Source: Halobacteriales archaeon YIM A00013
GTDB lineage: Archaea; Halobacteriota; Halobacteria; Halobacteriales; Haloarculaceae
Assembly: GCA_025041195.1 (NCBI GenBank)
Contig: JAKCFM010000001.1
Location: forward strand, 2,294,001 to 2,358,000
Direction of reading: 5' to 3'
DNA: 64,000 nt
The translations under genes were made by a program, and so were the position numbers. The notes beneath the pieces were generated by a model. That model was not told the origin of the DNA. It did no database searches and worked only from the letters and a program-made list of their open reading frames with translations. This document shows, one piece after another, positions 44,423 through 53,190 of the stretch. The first letter of the stretch is position 1; every line of letters begins with the position of its first letter.

Positions 44423-45724
44423 TCAGTAGACCCGGCTGAATCGTTCGCGTTCCCACCTGGCAGTCGCCTCGGTAAAGGCCTGCCACTGCCGACGTTTTAC
44501 TGCGAGATAGCAGTCGGTGAGTGTCTCTCCGAGCACGTCAGTGATAATTGGGTCCGATTCGAGTGCTGTAAGGGCCTCGATCATCGTTGCTGGGAGTCGA
44601 TCACCGGGAGCCGTTTCGGAATCACGCCCGGTGTTATGGGGGGCGTCGATCGGTGGTGGTGGGGTGAGATTTCGTTCAATGCCGTCAATTCCTGCCCGCA
44701 GCAACCCTGCAATCGCCAGATACGGGTTCATCGTTGGATCTGCGCCCCTGAATTCGAGTTCGAGGGCTGTGCTCTCAGTCGGCAGCTGGGCAGGAAGTCG
44801 AATGAGAGCTCGCCGATCGTCACGACTCCAGCAGACGTGCGTTGGGCCATCACCCGCAGGATGAAATCGTGCATAGGAATTTACGGTCCCGGTTGTGAGT
44901 CCGAGCAGTCCGCGGGCGTGATCGAGTACGCCGGCGAGAAATGCGTGCGCCAGTCGACTCGGTCGGCCAGACGATGCAAACCGATCATTCGATTCGTCTC
45001 CAAGCGAGAGCCTGATCCGACAGCCGTTGGTCGCCGCTTTCGTTGGATAGGGCAACATTGTCGCCGAAAAGCCACGATTGGCCGCAATCGAGTGAATCGT
45101 TTCTTCTGCAAACACCTGCTGGTCAGCCGCCGTGAGTGCTGGCACACGACCGAGAGAGAGCACGTGTTCGTCCGTTCCCCACTCTGGACGATACTCCGCA
45201 ACGGAGATCCCTTGCTGGTCAAGCCCCGACCTGACGGCTGTGACGAACTCGTGAGATGTGAGTGGGACAGCCTCCTCGTTGCGTGAGTCGTCGTCGGCAT
45301 CTGATTCGTCGCGAATCAGGTGGAACTCGCTTTCGAGTGCAACAGTCGGGCGAAGGCCGCGTTCTGTCACGGTGTGTGCGTACCGTCGAAGCACACCCCG
45401 TGGATCGCCAGGCCAGGGTGTCCCATCCGGAACGCTGACAGTGCAGACCAGTCCGCCGCAGTTGTTAGCGAACGGAAACTGTCTGAAAGTTTGTATATCT
45501 GGCTGTAGCGACAGCGTTCGATTTGGGGCATCGGCGACAGTGTCACCGAGCGCAGTCTGCCAGTGAACCCGTTCGTCGATCTCGACGCCGTCATTGATGG
45601 CTGTTCTTGTCTCAGCACCTGCTATCGATTCCGCGCGCACGACGCCGTTTGGCGTCACAAACAGCAGTCGAAGCAGATCAATATCTACAGGAAGCGACTC
45701 GGAAGAACGGTCGAGTTTGGTCAT
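44423..45724 (-). CDS. glutamine synthetase-family protein, atypical
   Basis: 433 residues from the ATG at 45724. The GS fold is clear: 'VALESEFHLIR' (metal Glu), 'WSRDDRRALIRLP' (ATP/glutamate Arg), 'LELEFRGADPTMNPYLAIAGLLRAGIDGI' (C-terminal, spread). The usual 'NGSGMH' loop instead reads N-G-C-R-I-R, so the metal-binding His (His269 in bacterial GS numbering) is replaced by Arg and the Ser-Gly are lost. It is therefore probably not the housekeeping GlnA; a gamma-glutamylpolyamine synthetase-like or regulatory paralogue is more likely. No polyamine genes are adjacent. Confidence 0.82.
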   Translation of the reverse strand: MTKLDRSSESLPVDIDLLRLLFVTPNGVVRAESIAGAETRTAINDGVEIDERVHWQTALGDTVADAPNRTLSLQPDIQTFRQFPFANNCGGLVCTVSVPDGTPWPGDPRGVLRRYAHTVTERGLRPTVALESEFHLIRDESDADDDSRNEEAVPLTSHEFVTAVRSGLDQQGISVAEYRPEWGTDEHVLSLGRVPALTAADQQVFAEETIHSIAANRGFSATMLPYPTKAATNGCRIRLSLGDESNDRFASSGRPSRLAHAFLAGVLDHARGLLGLTTGTVNSYARFHPAGDGPTHVCWSRDDRRALIRLPAQLPTESTALELEFRGADPTMNPYLAIAGLLRAGIDGIERNLTPPPPIDAPHNTGRDSETAPGDRLPATMIEALTALESDPIITDVLGETLTDCYLAVKRRQWQAFTEATARWERERFSRVY

Positions 45725-45779
45725 GGTGGTGGTGCACGAACCACCGTAACAAAACTGCCTACTCAAGATCCGCAACTTT

Positions 45780-45965
45780 TCAGTGCGTTGCCCGATACTC
45801 GCCGTGTTGGACGCCAATCCAGAACACCAGCACACCAAAGACGAGCAGACCTGCACTGATCATCAGCGAGAGGGAGGTCCCCATTGGACTCGAAATCGTC
45901 CCACCGATCAGCAGTGCCAACAACACGACGAGCGCACCGACAGCGTTGGTTTGCGTAAACTCCAT
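45780..45965 (-). CDS. small membrane protein, 61 residues
   Basis: Two membrane spans, ~8-25 ('AVGALVVLLALLIGGTI') and ~33-52 ('LMISAGLLVFGVLVFWIGV'), followed by a short tail 'QHGEYRATH'. It sits 55 bases upstream of the atypical glutamine synthetase gene on the same strand. Resembles many small haloarchaeal membrane proteins; function unknown. Confidence 0.7.
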   Translation of the reverse strand: MEFTQTNAVGALVVLLALLIGGTISSPMGTSLSLMISAGLLVFGVLVFWIGVQHGEYRATH

Positions 45966-46005
45966 GGCGGTCGTTTGTGCGAATCCTGGTTAAGGGTTGT
46001 GCGGG

Positions 46006-46845
46006 TTACCAGGAGCTGGGAGCGAACGATGGATCTACCAGTCTCTTTTCGTGGTCAATCGCGTCAATCGTAGCCACTTGCTCTTGAGTAAGCGATAGCG
46101 ACGTTGCCGCGAAGTTGTCGACGATGTGGTCGCGACCCGTCGCCTTGGGAATCGAGCAGACGTCGTGGGCGTCAAGCCAGGCGAGGCTAACCTGCGCTTC
46201 GCTGACGCCGTGCGCGTCGGCGATGTTGGTGAGTTCTGGGATGTCGAAAACGTCGCCGCGTGCGAGCGGAGAGTACGCCACCAGCTCGATGTCGTGGCGC
46301 GCACAGTACTCTCTGAGTGCGTCTTGTTGTAACAGCGGATGGCACTCAACCTGAACGGCGTCGATCTCCACGGGCGCAGTCTCCTGGACCGCGTCTAGCA
46401 GTTCGGGAGTGAAGTTGCTGAGTCCCACGTGCTTGATCAGCCCTCGCTCTTGGAGCTCGGCAAACGCCGACAGCGTCGTCTCCGGGTCGAAACTGTCGAC
46501 CGGCCAGTGGACGTACAACAGATCGACGTACGCAACCCCGAGTCGATCGAGGCTCTCCTCGGTTGAAGAGATCACGTCATCGTGAGCGAGATTGTCGTTC
46601 CACACCTTTGTCGCCAGGACGATATCCTCCCGATCGACGGCGGCCTGTTCGATGCCAGCACCGACAGCGGCCTCGTTGCGATAAATTTGTGCGGTGTCAA
46701 TGTGTCGATAGCCCAGCTCAAGCGCCTGTTTTACGCTCTCAGAGCACTGGTCGGAGTCATCGTTCTGCCACGTGCCGAGACCAAGCGGTGGCAGCGACTG
46801 AATGGTACGGCCGCTCTGTGGAGCGCCAGTTGAATCAGCAGTCAT
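46006..46845 (-). CDS. aldo/keto reductase
   Basis: 279 residues from the ATG at 46845. The AKR tetrad is complete: Asp50, Tyr55 ('DTAQIYRNE'), Lys80 ('ATKVWND') and His113 ('YVHWP'). 'GLSNFTPE', 'QVECHPLLQ' and a C-terminal 'SIPKATGRDHIVDN' NADP-binding segment follow. Probably a cytoplasmic NADPH-dependent carbonyl reductase of the diketogluconate reductase group; substrate unknown. The upstream in-frame extension is not homologous and is rejected. Confidence 0.9.
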   Translation of the reverse strand: MTADSTGAPQSGRTIQSLPPLGLGTWQNDDSDQCSESVKQALELGYRHIDTAQIYRNEAAVGAGIEQAAVDREDIVLATKVWNDNLAHDDVISSTEESLDRLGVAYVDLLYVHWPVDSFDPETTLSAFAELQERGLIKHVGLSNFTPELLDAVQETAPVEIDAVQVECHPLLQQDALREYCARHDIELVAYSPLARGDVFDIPELTNIADAHGVSEAQVSLAWLDAHDVCSIPKATGRDHIVDNFAATSLSLTQEQVATIDAIDHEKRLVDPSFAPSSW

Positions 46846-46936
46846 GCACGAGTCTTTCGGGTGGAGCGAAAAAAGGGGTTGTGGATGCGAGTGCCGTCCA
46901 TCGAGTGACAATCGCACGAAGGCGTGGTGATGGGTG

Positions 46937-48310
46937 TCAGTATTTCGGATCTGCACCCGTGATTTCATACACCTCGTCCAGGACGTCGTCACGGCGCTGT
47001 TGCCAGTCGGCCAGTCCACTCGCAGTCGTCGGATAGTCGTCGTAGATTGTCTTCAACTCGGTTGCTTTCTGGTTGACGCGGTGGAGATCGTACAGCATGC
47101 CCCAGTGACCAAACGTCTTGACCGCCGTTTTGACCTTCGTGGCCATGCCCATCGCCGTTGAGCCGCTTTTGGCCACGGTTTCGGCGAAATGTTCGGCTGG
47201 AAGCTTCGTGACCACGTCGAGAATCTCGTCGAGTTCCGTGCCGCTCCCCCAGATGTTGTACAGATCCATGGCGGCGAATCGCTTGCCGAAACCGGTCATC
47301 ACCTGGTGGTTGTACTCCCAGAGCGCGTCTTCGTCGTCGGGCGTACCCGCCTCGATGGCCGCAATTGCGGCGTTAGCCGCCCAGTAACCGGCGTTTGCAG
47401 CACCAGGAATTCCACCACCCGTGATTGGGTTGACGTGGGCAGCCGCATCGCCGACGGCGAGATAGCCAGGGGCAACAGCAGAATCATACGGCCGCCGGGT
47501 CGGGAGCGCCGCACCGAGTTTGTTTTTCACGCGCGCGCCAGCGAACTCGGCGCGCTTTTTGAGATCGTCTTTGAGCACCTCGACAAGTTTCATCGGCGGT
47601 TTGTTCATCTGAAAGCCGAGCCCGACGTTGATTTCCGTGGCCGACCGTGGGAAATACCAGAGGTAGCCGAGCTCTTCGGTAGGTTTGAAAACGAGCGTGT
47701 CGGCCCAGTCGACGGGCTCATCTAGCTCAATGACTTCGCGATACGCCGAGCAGAACTGCGTGTAGTTGACGTTGGTGTCGAAGGTGGACTCTGAGAAATC
47801 AGCCTTGTCCTGGAGCAACGAGAGCGCACCGGCCGCATCGATGACGATCTCTGCCTCGTAGTTGGTGACCGAGCCGTTGCGCGTTGCTTTGACACCACGA
47901 ACGCGATCGTCCTGAATGACGTCGTGGACGACCGTGTCGTAGTTGATAGTAGCACCTTGGCGATCAGTCTCTTCGAGCAACACCTCGCCGTAGCGTTTGC
48001 GATCGACAACCGCTCCAGTGACGCCACCGAAGCCGAAATCGAGCGATTCGCCGCTCTGTGGATTCTCGAACCGGGCACTCGTGATCGATTCGTTCGTGAA
48101 TGACTCCTCACGGAGGTAGTCGAGATCGATCGTGTCCGGAAACGTACTTTTTCCTTTGACGGCATCGCCACAAGCTATGTGCCCCCGCTCGTCCTCGCTC
48201 TTGCGCTCTAACAGCGCAACCGACAGCCCCTCGCTGGCAACAGTCGCTGCAGCAAATGCCCCCGCCGTCCCACCACCGACGACGATTACATCATAGGCTT
48301 CCGCAGGCAT
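46937..48310 (-). CDS. digeranylgeranylglycerophospholipid reductase-family flavoprotein
   Basis: 457 residues. The N-terminal FAD-binding motif is 'VIVVGGGTAGAFAAATVA', with 'ACGDAVKGKS' and the C-terminal 'YLAVGDAAAHVNPITGGGIPGA' typical of geranylgeranyl reductases. It saturates isoprenoid chains of archaeal membrane lipids (or menaquinone side chains). Haloarchaea carry several paralogues, so the exact substrate is uncertain. Ends ~90 bases before the aldo-keto reductase start on the same strand. Confidence 0.88.
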   Translation of the reverse strand: MPAEAYDVIVVGGGTAGAFAAATVASEGLSVALLERKSEDERGHIACGDAVKGKSTFPDTIDLDYLREESFTNESITSARFENPQSGESLDFGFGGVTGAVVDRKRYGEVLLEETDRQGATINYDTVVHDVIQDDRVRGVKATRNGSVTNYEAEIVIDAAGALSLLQDKADFSESTFDTNVNYTQFCSAYREVIELDEPVDWADTLVFKPTEELGYLWYFPRSATEINVGLGFQMNKPPMKLVEVLKDDLKKRAEFAGARVKNKLGAALPTRRPYDSAVAPGYLAVGDAAAHVNPITGGGIPGAANAGYWAANAAIAAIEAGTPDDEDALWEYNHQVMTGFGKRFAAMDLYNIWGSGTELDEILDVVTKLPAEHFAETVAKSGSTAMGMATKVKTAVKTFGHWGMLYDLHRVNQKATELKTIYDDYPTTASGLADWQQRRDDVLDEVYEITGADPKY

Positions 48311-48496
48311 GTATCGGATTTATGTTTACCACCATAAAAATCGGTCGTATGGACGCCCAGCGGACGCTACAGCAAACCGACGGGTTGTGGCGAATTTTGT
48401 GGTGGAAATCTGCTCTCTCGGTCCAGTGATTCGGTTGTCGTTTCGAAGGCGCTTCATTCGATTAGTTTATGTTAAGATATTAGATACTAAAAATAG

Positions 48497-48922
48497 ATGG
48501 CAGATAAAAGCCCAATTGGCTCAGCTATCGTTCTACTAATTGGCGTAATAATTGCGATATGGCTTCCAGTTCGCATCTACGAGGTCTGGACCGGAACGAG
48601 ATCTTCTCCTCCAGTGACAATCGAAAAAACATTTCTTGGTGTTACAACGTTCAAATTGACTGGTAGAAATTTTCCAATGGCCGGGATCGGATTCATGTTC
48701 GGCGTCGTTGTATTCGCTGTTGGGTTGGGGTTAGAGGGTGTGTTAAGCACAATCTTCGGGGTGCAGATCGACGCGATTGTGAAACCGGTCGTGGTCGGCG
48801 GCATCCTTCTCGGTAACTTCTTTGGGCTCATCGCCCAGATGCAGTTCTGGGTCGGCCATCCACGGTTGCTCATGCCCCCACATCTCCGGGATGAGAACGA
48901 GGACAGTGAGCAGACGGACTGA
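48497..48922 (+). CDS. membrane protein of unknown function
   Basis: 141 residues with hydrophobic spans at ~8-27 ('IGSAIVLLIGVIIAIWLPV'), ~61-82 and ~98-118. The C-terminus is acidic. The N-terminal part is AT-richer than neighbours (upstream 48470-48500 is AT-rich and promoter-like), which may signal recent acquisition or simply membrane codons. No family recognised. Confidence 0.65.
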   Translation: MADKSPIGSAIVLLIGVIIAIWLPVRIYEVWTGTRSSPPVTIEKTFLGVTTFKLTGRNFPMAGIGFMFGVVVFAVGLGLEGVLSTIFGVQIDAIVKPVVVGGILLGNFFGLIAQMQFWVGHPRLLMPPHLRDENEDSEQTD

Positions 48923-48998
48923 GATCCGTGCAATCTCTCGGGAACGAGTTTTTCGATCGTGAGTAAATTATTTCATCCAGGAGCTCCTACAGTGGTGT

Positions 48999-49292
48999 AT
49001 GTGTGTGCGGGTCGAACTGAACGGCGTGCTAACCGTGCGAACAGGGGTTGAGCGATCGAGCGTTGAGATTCCGGATGATGCGACGCCTGTTGACATCGTT
49101 GAGGCGCTGGAACGCGAATGTGGCCCGCAGATTCGTCCAGCACTGTTGAAGGGCGACCGACTTCGCTCGGATACGGTTGCTATTCGAACCTCCACCGATG
49201 GCTCTCAGCAGCTCACCAGTCAGAGCACGATCCGCAACGGCGACACGGTTCGCTTCGAGTTCGAAGATCCCGATCTGCCGGCATTTAACTGA
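48999..49292 (+). CDS. MoaD/ThiS-like beta-grasp protein without terminal Gly-Gly
   Basis: 97 residues. The pattern 'VRVELNGVLTVRTG', 'VDIVEALERECG' and 'STIRNGDTVRFEFED' looks like a ubiquitin-fold MoaD/ThiS/SAMP-type protein. The C-terminus ends 'DLPAFN' rather than the Gly-Gly needed for sulphur transfer or protein conjugation. It may be a decoy, a regulatory paralogue, or a fold match only. ATG at 48999. Confidence 0.6.
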   Translation: MCVRVELNGVLTVRTGVERSSVEIPDDATPVDIVEALERECGPQIRPALLKGDRLRSDTVAIRTSTDGSQQLTSQSTIRNGDTVRFEFEDPDLPAFN

Positions 49293-49360
49293 ACGACTCG
49301 ATTCCGCAGGAATTCGCAGTGGAATCGAACGTCTGCTGGTACTGTGAGCTGTTATTCGGG

Positions 49361-49723
49361 CTACGTTTCGCGTTCGTCCACGCGGGCGTCTGGTTCTCCC
49401 TCGTTGTCGAGTGCGTCGAGCAGATCCCACTCGAACTTCGTCAAGGCCTGGGCGGCTTCGCTCTCTTTGTTAATTTGATACATCGTACTGTTGCCAGCAT
49501 CGCGGGTGATCTTGATCAGACCATAGTCAAGCAACTCATCAATGTGATCGTAAAACGTCGATCGTTCGATCCCAGCCATGCGTGCGATGTCGCTGGCGGT
49601 GAGGTCCTGAGTGTGGTCCCCAATCATTACGGCAAGAATCTTTGTTTTGGAGTGTCCACCGAGTGCGTCCGTGAGTGCTCTGTCCTCTGCAAAATTTTCG
49701 TCGGTGGTGGTTTTGGCTGCCAT
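49361..49723 (-). CDS. winged-helix transcriptional regulator
   Basis: 120 residues. Winged helix in the middle: 'SKTKILAVMIGDHTQDLTASDIARMAGIERSTFYDHIDELLDYGLI' (spread across helices 1-3), wing 'KITRDAGNSTMYQIN'. Typical of small haloarchaeal MarR/ArsR-like regulators. It is divergent from the 91-residue gene at 49848, which it may control. Confidence 0.85.
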   Translation of the reverse strand: MAAKTTTDENFAEDRALTDALGGHSKTKILAVMIGDHTQDLTASDIARMAGIERSTFYDHIDELLDYGLIKITRDAGNSTMYQINKESEAAQALTKFEWDLLDALDNEGEPDARVDERET

Positions 49724-49847
49724 GGGCTATTCTCTTCTACACTCCGTACCATAATAAATCCGTTGTCTGAAATTAGTTTCTCTGTGGTTTCAATCCAACA
49801 GAGTTATGCTGTGGGGTTTTGTGGAAATGAATGCCGAGGAGACTATA

Positions 49848-50123
49848 ATGAAAGGAGATGATAAACTGAAACTCGATATCATTGAAAAGCTCGCACGAAA
49901 AGGGGTCGTTGGCGGACACACGAAGCAAGTCGACACCGTAAAAAACTGGTTCAAATCGTCAGCTCAAGGCCGCATCGAGAATTTAATTCGTGAATTGAGC
50001 ACCGACACGAACGCGCCCGTCATCGCCGTTGGTGGTGGGGCAAGAGATACAGTAACGTTGACGAGTATCGCGGATGCGAAAGAATGGTTGGCGGACAGAG
50101 ACCGAGACCTCTGGTGGCTCTGA
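49848..50123 (+). CDS. small hypothetical protein
   Basis: 91 residues from the ATG at 49848, chosen because GAGGAG lies 8 bases upstream; two earlier in-frame starts (49806, 49827) are weaker. Predicted helical, with Lys/Arg-rich N-terminal 'DIIEKLARKGVVGGHTKQVDTV' and a beta-like 'APVIAVGGGARDTVTL' segment. It is less acidic than most neighbours and could bind nucleic acid. No family recognised. Confidence 0.65.
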   Translation: MKGDDKLKLDIIEKLARKGVVGGHTKQVDTVKNWFKSSAQGRIENLIRELSTDTNAPVIAVGGGARDTVTLTSIADAKEWLADRDRDLWWL

Positions 50124-50280
50124 GAAGTCCCACTCGTCCCCCGTTCGCCATCGCTGCGGGATTCGACAATCGCCGTCGATCACGACCAGTCATCGATGCG
50201 TCGTCGCACGTCACACGGCCGCGAAACCGGGATCGACGATCGAGGGTGCCGACAGCTATTTGTCGGGTCTCGCTGATGCT

Positions 50281-50880
50281 ATGGCGATGACTGGGACAAC
50301 TATCCACTGTTGTTTGTTCGATGGAGTCGACGAGCTGGACGTTCTCGGACCGTATGAGGTGTTTTCGTGTGCTCAGCGAACTGGTGCATCGATCGAACCG
50401 ACAGTCGTCGGGCTCGATTCGACGGCCCCAATTCAAGCGAATCACGGCACGACGATCGAGCCACAGGCGACGCTGGGCACTCCGGACGTGGTCGTGGTTC
50501 CGGGTGGCGGCTGGAGCGACGACGAGGGTGGCGTTCGTGTGCAGGTCGAAGACGGCGCGCTCGGCGACCGACTCGTCCAGCTTCACGGGAACGGGACCGT
50601 AATTGCGTCGGTGTGTACTGGGGCGATGGTTCTCGCGCACGCGGGCTTGCTCGATGGAAAAACGGCGACGACACACGAGACTGCAAAAAGGGATCTGGAG
50701 GCGTTCGATGCCATCACCGTGAGCGAGGACCGGTTTGTTGATGCGGACGACGTGCTCACCGCCGGCGGTGTCACTTCCGGTATCGATCTTGCGCTGCATC
50801 TCACCGAGCGGTTTGGCGACGAAACGACAGCCGAGACGGTGGCCAGCGAACTCGCCTACGATCGGGCCCGTTCGGTTTAA
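50281..50880 (+). CDS. DJ-1/PfpI family protein
   Basis: 199 residues from the ATG at 50281; the upstream extension is non-homologous. The nucleophile elbow Cys112 is in 'ASVCTGAMVLAHAG', the conserved acidic residue in 'VDELDVLGPYEVF', and 'VVVPGGGW' and 'TAGGVTSGIDLALHL' are present. The last matches the ThiJ/AraC-N isonitrile-hydratase-like subgroup. Could be a glyoxalase, chaperone or hydratase; not decidable here. The next gene starts 25 bases downstream. Confidence 0.85.
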   Translation: MAMTGTTIHCCLFDGVDELDVLGPYEVFSCAQRTGASIEPTVVGLDSTAPIQANHGTTIEPQATLGTPDVVVVPGGGWSDDEGGVRVQVEDGALGDRLVQLHGNGTVIASVCTGAMVLAHAGLLDGKTATTHETAKRDLEAFDAITVSEDRFVDADDVLTAGGVTSGIDLALHLTERFGDETTAETVASELAYDRARSV

Positions 50881-50905
50881 CCAGCCTGAACACCAATGAA
50901 ATCCA

Positions 50906-51757
50906 ATGGGTGAGACCCGCTCATCGAGTGAAGCGTTCCAGCCGCTTGGAAACGAACAGCGGACGGCGGTGATTGAAGCGCTCTACGACGACGGCCCCGA
51001 AACGCGATCGTTTTCCGCGCTGGCCGAGGCAACCGAGGCCGACACAACTGCCGGATTTGCCTATCATCTCCGGCAGCTTACGGGCCATTATCTCCGGGAA
51101 ACGGAGCATGGCTATACGCTGACCGACGCCGGCGTCCGGGTTGCACGGGCGATCGAATCCGGTGCGTTCACCGAAAGCATCGATCGGTCACCCACGGCGA
51201 TCGACGACCCCTGTCCGTTCTGTGGAACACACACGCTGGAGGCACGGACTCACGACAACACCGTCACAGTGCAGTGTTCGTCTTGTGACGCCAGCCTCCT
51301 CCGACTGTCATTTCCACCAGGAGGTCACCGCACCCACACGGACGACACGATTCCAACGGCCGTCAACCGGCTCTATCGCCATCGGATCAACACGCTCTGC
51401 GATGGGTTCTGTCCGACGTGTGGGGCAACCGCACAGGCGACGATGAACCACCGATCCGTCGGTGAGCGTGAACGCGCGCAAGTCAACTGCTCCTGTACGC
51501 GGTGTGGCTATCAGATCGACTGTCCGGTGACCGCGACCGTGCTCAATCATCCCGCCGTCGTTTCGTTTTACTACGAACGCGGAGAAAGCCTTGAGAATCG
51601 ACCGCTGTGGAACGTCGGCACCGAGTGGGGAGAGCGCGTGCTCAGCGATGATCCCTGGTGTGTGCAGGTGACAACCTCTATCGATGACGACGAGCTCGCG
51701 TTGCTGGTTGGCGAGGATACGACCGTCGTCTCGGTCACAGAAACGAGTGGGAGCTGA
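50906..51757 (+). CDS. ArsR-like HTH/zinc-ribbon regulator
   Basis: 283 residues. The N-terminal winged helix (~10-75: 'LGNEQRTAVIEALYDDG' and 'FAYHLRQL') is followed by paired CxxC zinc ribbons ('CPFCG...CSSCD' ~101-125, 'CPTCG...CTRCG' ~170-198) and a C-terminal beta-rich domain. It resembles the DUF7351-type haloarchaeal regulators (inference from pattern). The stop directly abuts the convergent psmA stop. Confidence 0.82.
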   Translation: MGETRSSSEAFQPLGNEQRTAVIEALYDDGPETRSFSALAEATEADTTAGFAYHLRQLTGHYLRETEHGYTLTDAGVRVARAIESGAFTESIDRSPTAIDDPCPFCGTHTLEARTHDNTVTVQCSSCDASLLRLSFPPGGHRTHTDDTIPTAVNRLYRHRINTLCDGFCPTCGATAQATMNHRSVGERERAQVNCSCTRCGYQIDCPVTATVLNHPAVVSFYYERGESLENRPLWNVGTEWGERVLSDDPWCVQVTTSIDDDELALLVGEDTTVVSVTETSGS

Positions 51758-52462
51758 TCAGACGAGCGCTTCGACGGCGTCGCGATCGAGCGTCCGAAAG
51801 CCTTCGTCGTCGATCACGGCGACGGAAACGTTCTCTGCGTCCATCGAATCATCGTCGTCATCGAGCAGTACGGAAACGGCGAGTTCGGCCGCTTCGTCGG
51901 TGTCGACCTCTGGGTCGTACTCCGTCTCAAGCGTCGATTCGATTTCGTCGCTGCTGCCACCGATGGCGATTGCCTGCCACTCGTAGGAGGTGCCCGACGG
52001 ATCCGTCTCGAAGAGCTGTGGGCGGCCGTCAACGTAGCCACCGACGAGCAGGGCTGCGCCGAACGGGCGGGTGTGGCCGGCCTGAGTGAACTCCTGGATG
52101 TGTTCACTGATCTCGCTGGTGAGCTGTTCGGGCGTTATCGGCTGGTCGTAGCTGAGGCGTTCGATCTGTGCGGTCTGGCGCGCCTCTTCGACGAGCTGTC
52201 GAGCGTCTGCAACGTGGCCCGCGCTGGCAACACCGTTGTGCTCATCGATTTTGTGGAGCTTTTCAATGCTGCGTGGTTCGAGCAGTGGCGAGCGAATGCG
52301 TCGTTCGGCGGCGAGAACGACGCCATCGGTCGCACGAACTCCAACGCTTGCCCCGCCACGACGAACCGCCTCCCGGGCGTATTCGACCTGGTATAAGCGA
52401 CCGTCGGGCGAAAAGAGGCTCGTCCCGCGATCGTACGCCTGCCGATCGTCTTGTCCCCGCAT
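51758..52462 (-). CDS. psmA: 20S proteasome alpha subunit
   Basis: 234 residues, slightly short for haloarchaeal alpha (~250). The N-terminal 'RQAYDRGTSLFSPDGRLYQVEYAREAV' (split) is the alpha-subunit gate and signature. Forms the heptameric outer rings that gate substrate entry and bind PAN ATPases. The start overlaps the stop of psmB by one base (TGATG-type junction), so the two subunits are translated together. Very acidic C-terminus. Confidence 0.94.
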   Translation of the reverse strand: MRGQDDRQAYDRGTSLFSPDGRLYQVEYAREAVRRGGASVGVRATDGVVLAAERRIRSPLLEPRSIEKLHKIDEHNGVASAGHVADARQLVEEARQTAQIERLSYDQPITPEQLTSEISEHIQEFTQAGHTRPFGAALLVGGYVDGRPQLFETDPSGTSYEWQAIAIGGSSDEIESTLETEYDPEVDTDEAAELAVSVLLDDDDDSMDAENVSVAVIDDEGFRTLDRDAVEALV

Positions 52463-53085
52463 TAGGCCACCTCCGTAGACTCCGTGTACGAGTCGATCAT
52501 CACGTTTTCGGAGGTAATACGCGCAACGGTGATACCATTACCGCTTGCGGTATCTCGTTCGGTCGCGCTTTCGACTGCGTTTGCGGCGGCGATAGCGCCG
52601 TCATCCATGGAAAGGCCCTCCTCGAACCGCCCTTCGAGCGCGCCGATCGCGAGTTGCATCCCGCTGCCACTGGCCGTGTAGGGCGCTTCAGTGACGGCAC
52701 CCGCTGGATCGATCGAGAAGATTCGCGGGCCATCTTCATCAACGCCGCCCAGCACAGGCATCGAACGAGTGCCGCGGAGAAGGCGACCGGCAGTTTGTGC
52801 GAGCGCATCCATCCCCATCAGCTCGCCACGACGAGCCTCGTACAGATCCGCCGTCGAGCGAAGCTGGCGGATGAATGACTGCGCACCACCAACGGAACCA
52901 GACATCGTCACCGCGGCCGACGGATGGACTTTCTCGATTTTCATGGCCTGTTTGTTCGAGACGAACCTCCCACCAAGGCTGGCACGCCGGTCAGCAGCCA
53001 GGACGACGCCATCGGCTGTTTCCAGGCCGACTGTCGTCGTTCCAGTTTTCTGGATCGGTGTCTCGGATCCATCATTGGATTGCAT
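52462..53085 (-). CDS. psmB: 20S proteasome beta subunit
   Basis: 207 residues. A 15-residue propeptide ends in Gly15; autocleavage would expose Thr16 ('TTTVGLETADGVVLAADRRAS', split) as the catalytic N-terminal Thr. Lys, Asp and Ser partners follow in 'DRRAS', 'KIEKVH' and 'GSGMQLA'. Forms the inner catalytic rings. Upstream and overlapping psmA; order psmB-psmA. The propeptide is short compared with some haloarchaeal beta subunits. Confidence 0.94.
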   Translation of the reverse strand: MQSNDGSETPIQKTGTTTVGLETADGVVLAADRRASLGGRFVSNKQAMKIEKVHPSAAVTMSGSVGGAQSFIRQLRSTADLYEARRGELMGMDALAQTAGRLLRGTRSMPVLGGVDEDGPRIFSIDPAGAVTEAPYTASGSGMQLAIGALEGRFEEGLSMDDGAIAAANAVESATERDTASGNGITVARITSENVMIDSYTESTEVA

Positions 53086-53190
53086 ACCTGAACGGAGTGG
53101 CTCGGTTCAGAAAAGGGCTCGCTAAAATATTCTGTAGCAAGCGGGTGGATCGATCAGGAGGGTTTTTGTCTGGGCCATCGTATTCGTTCC

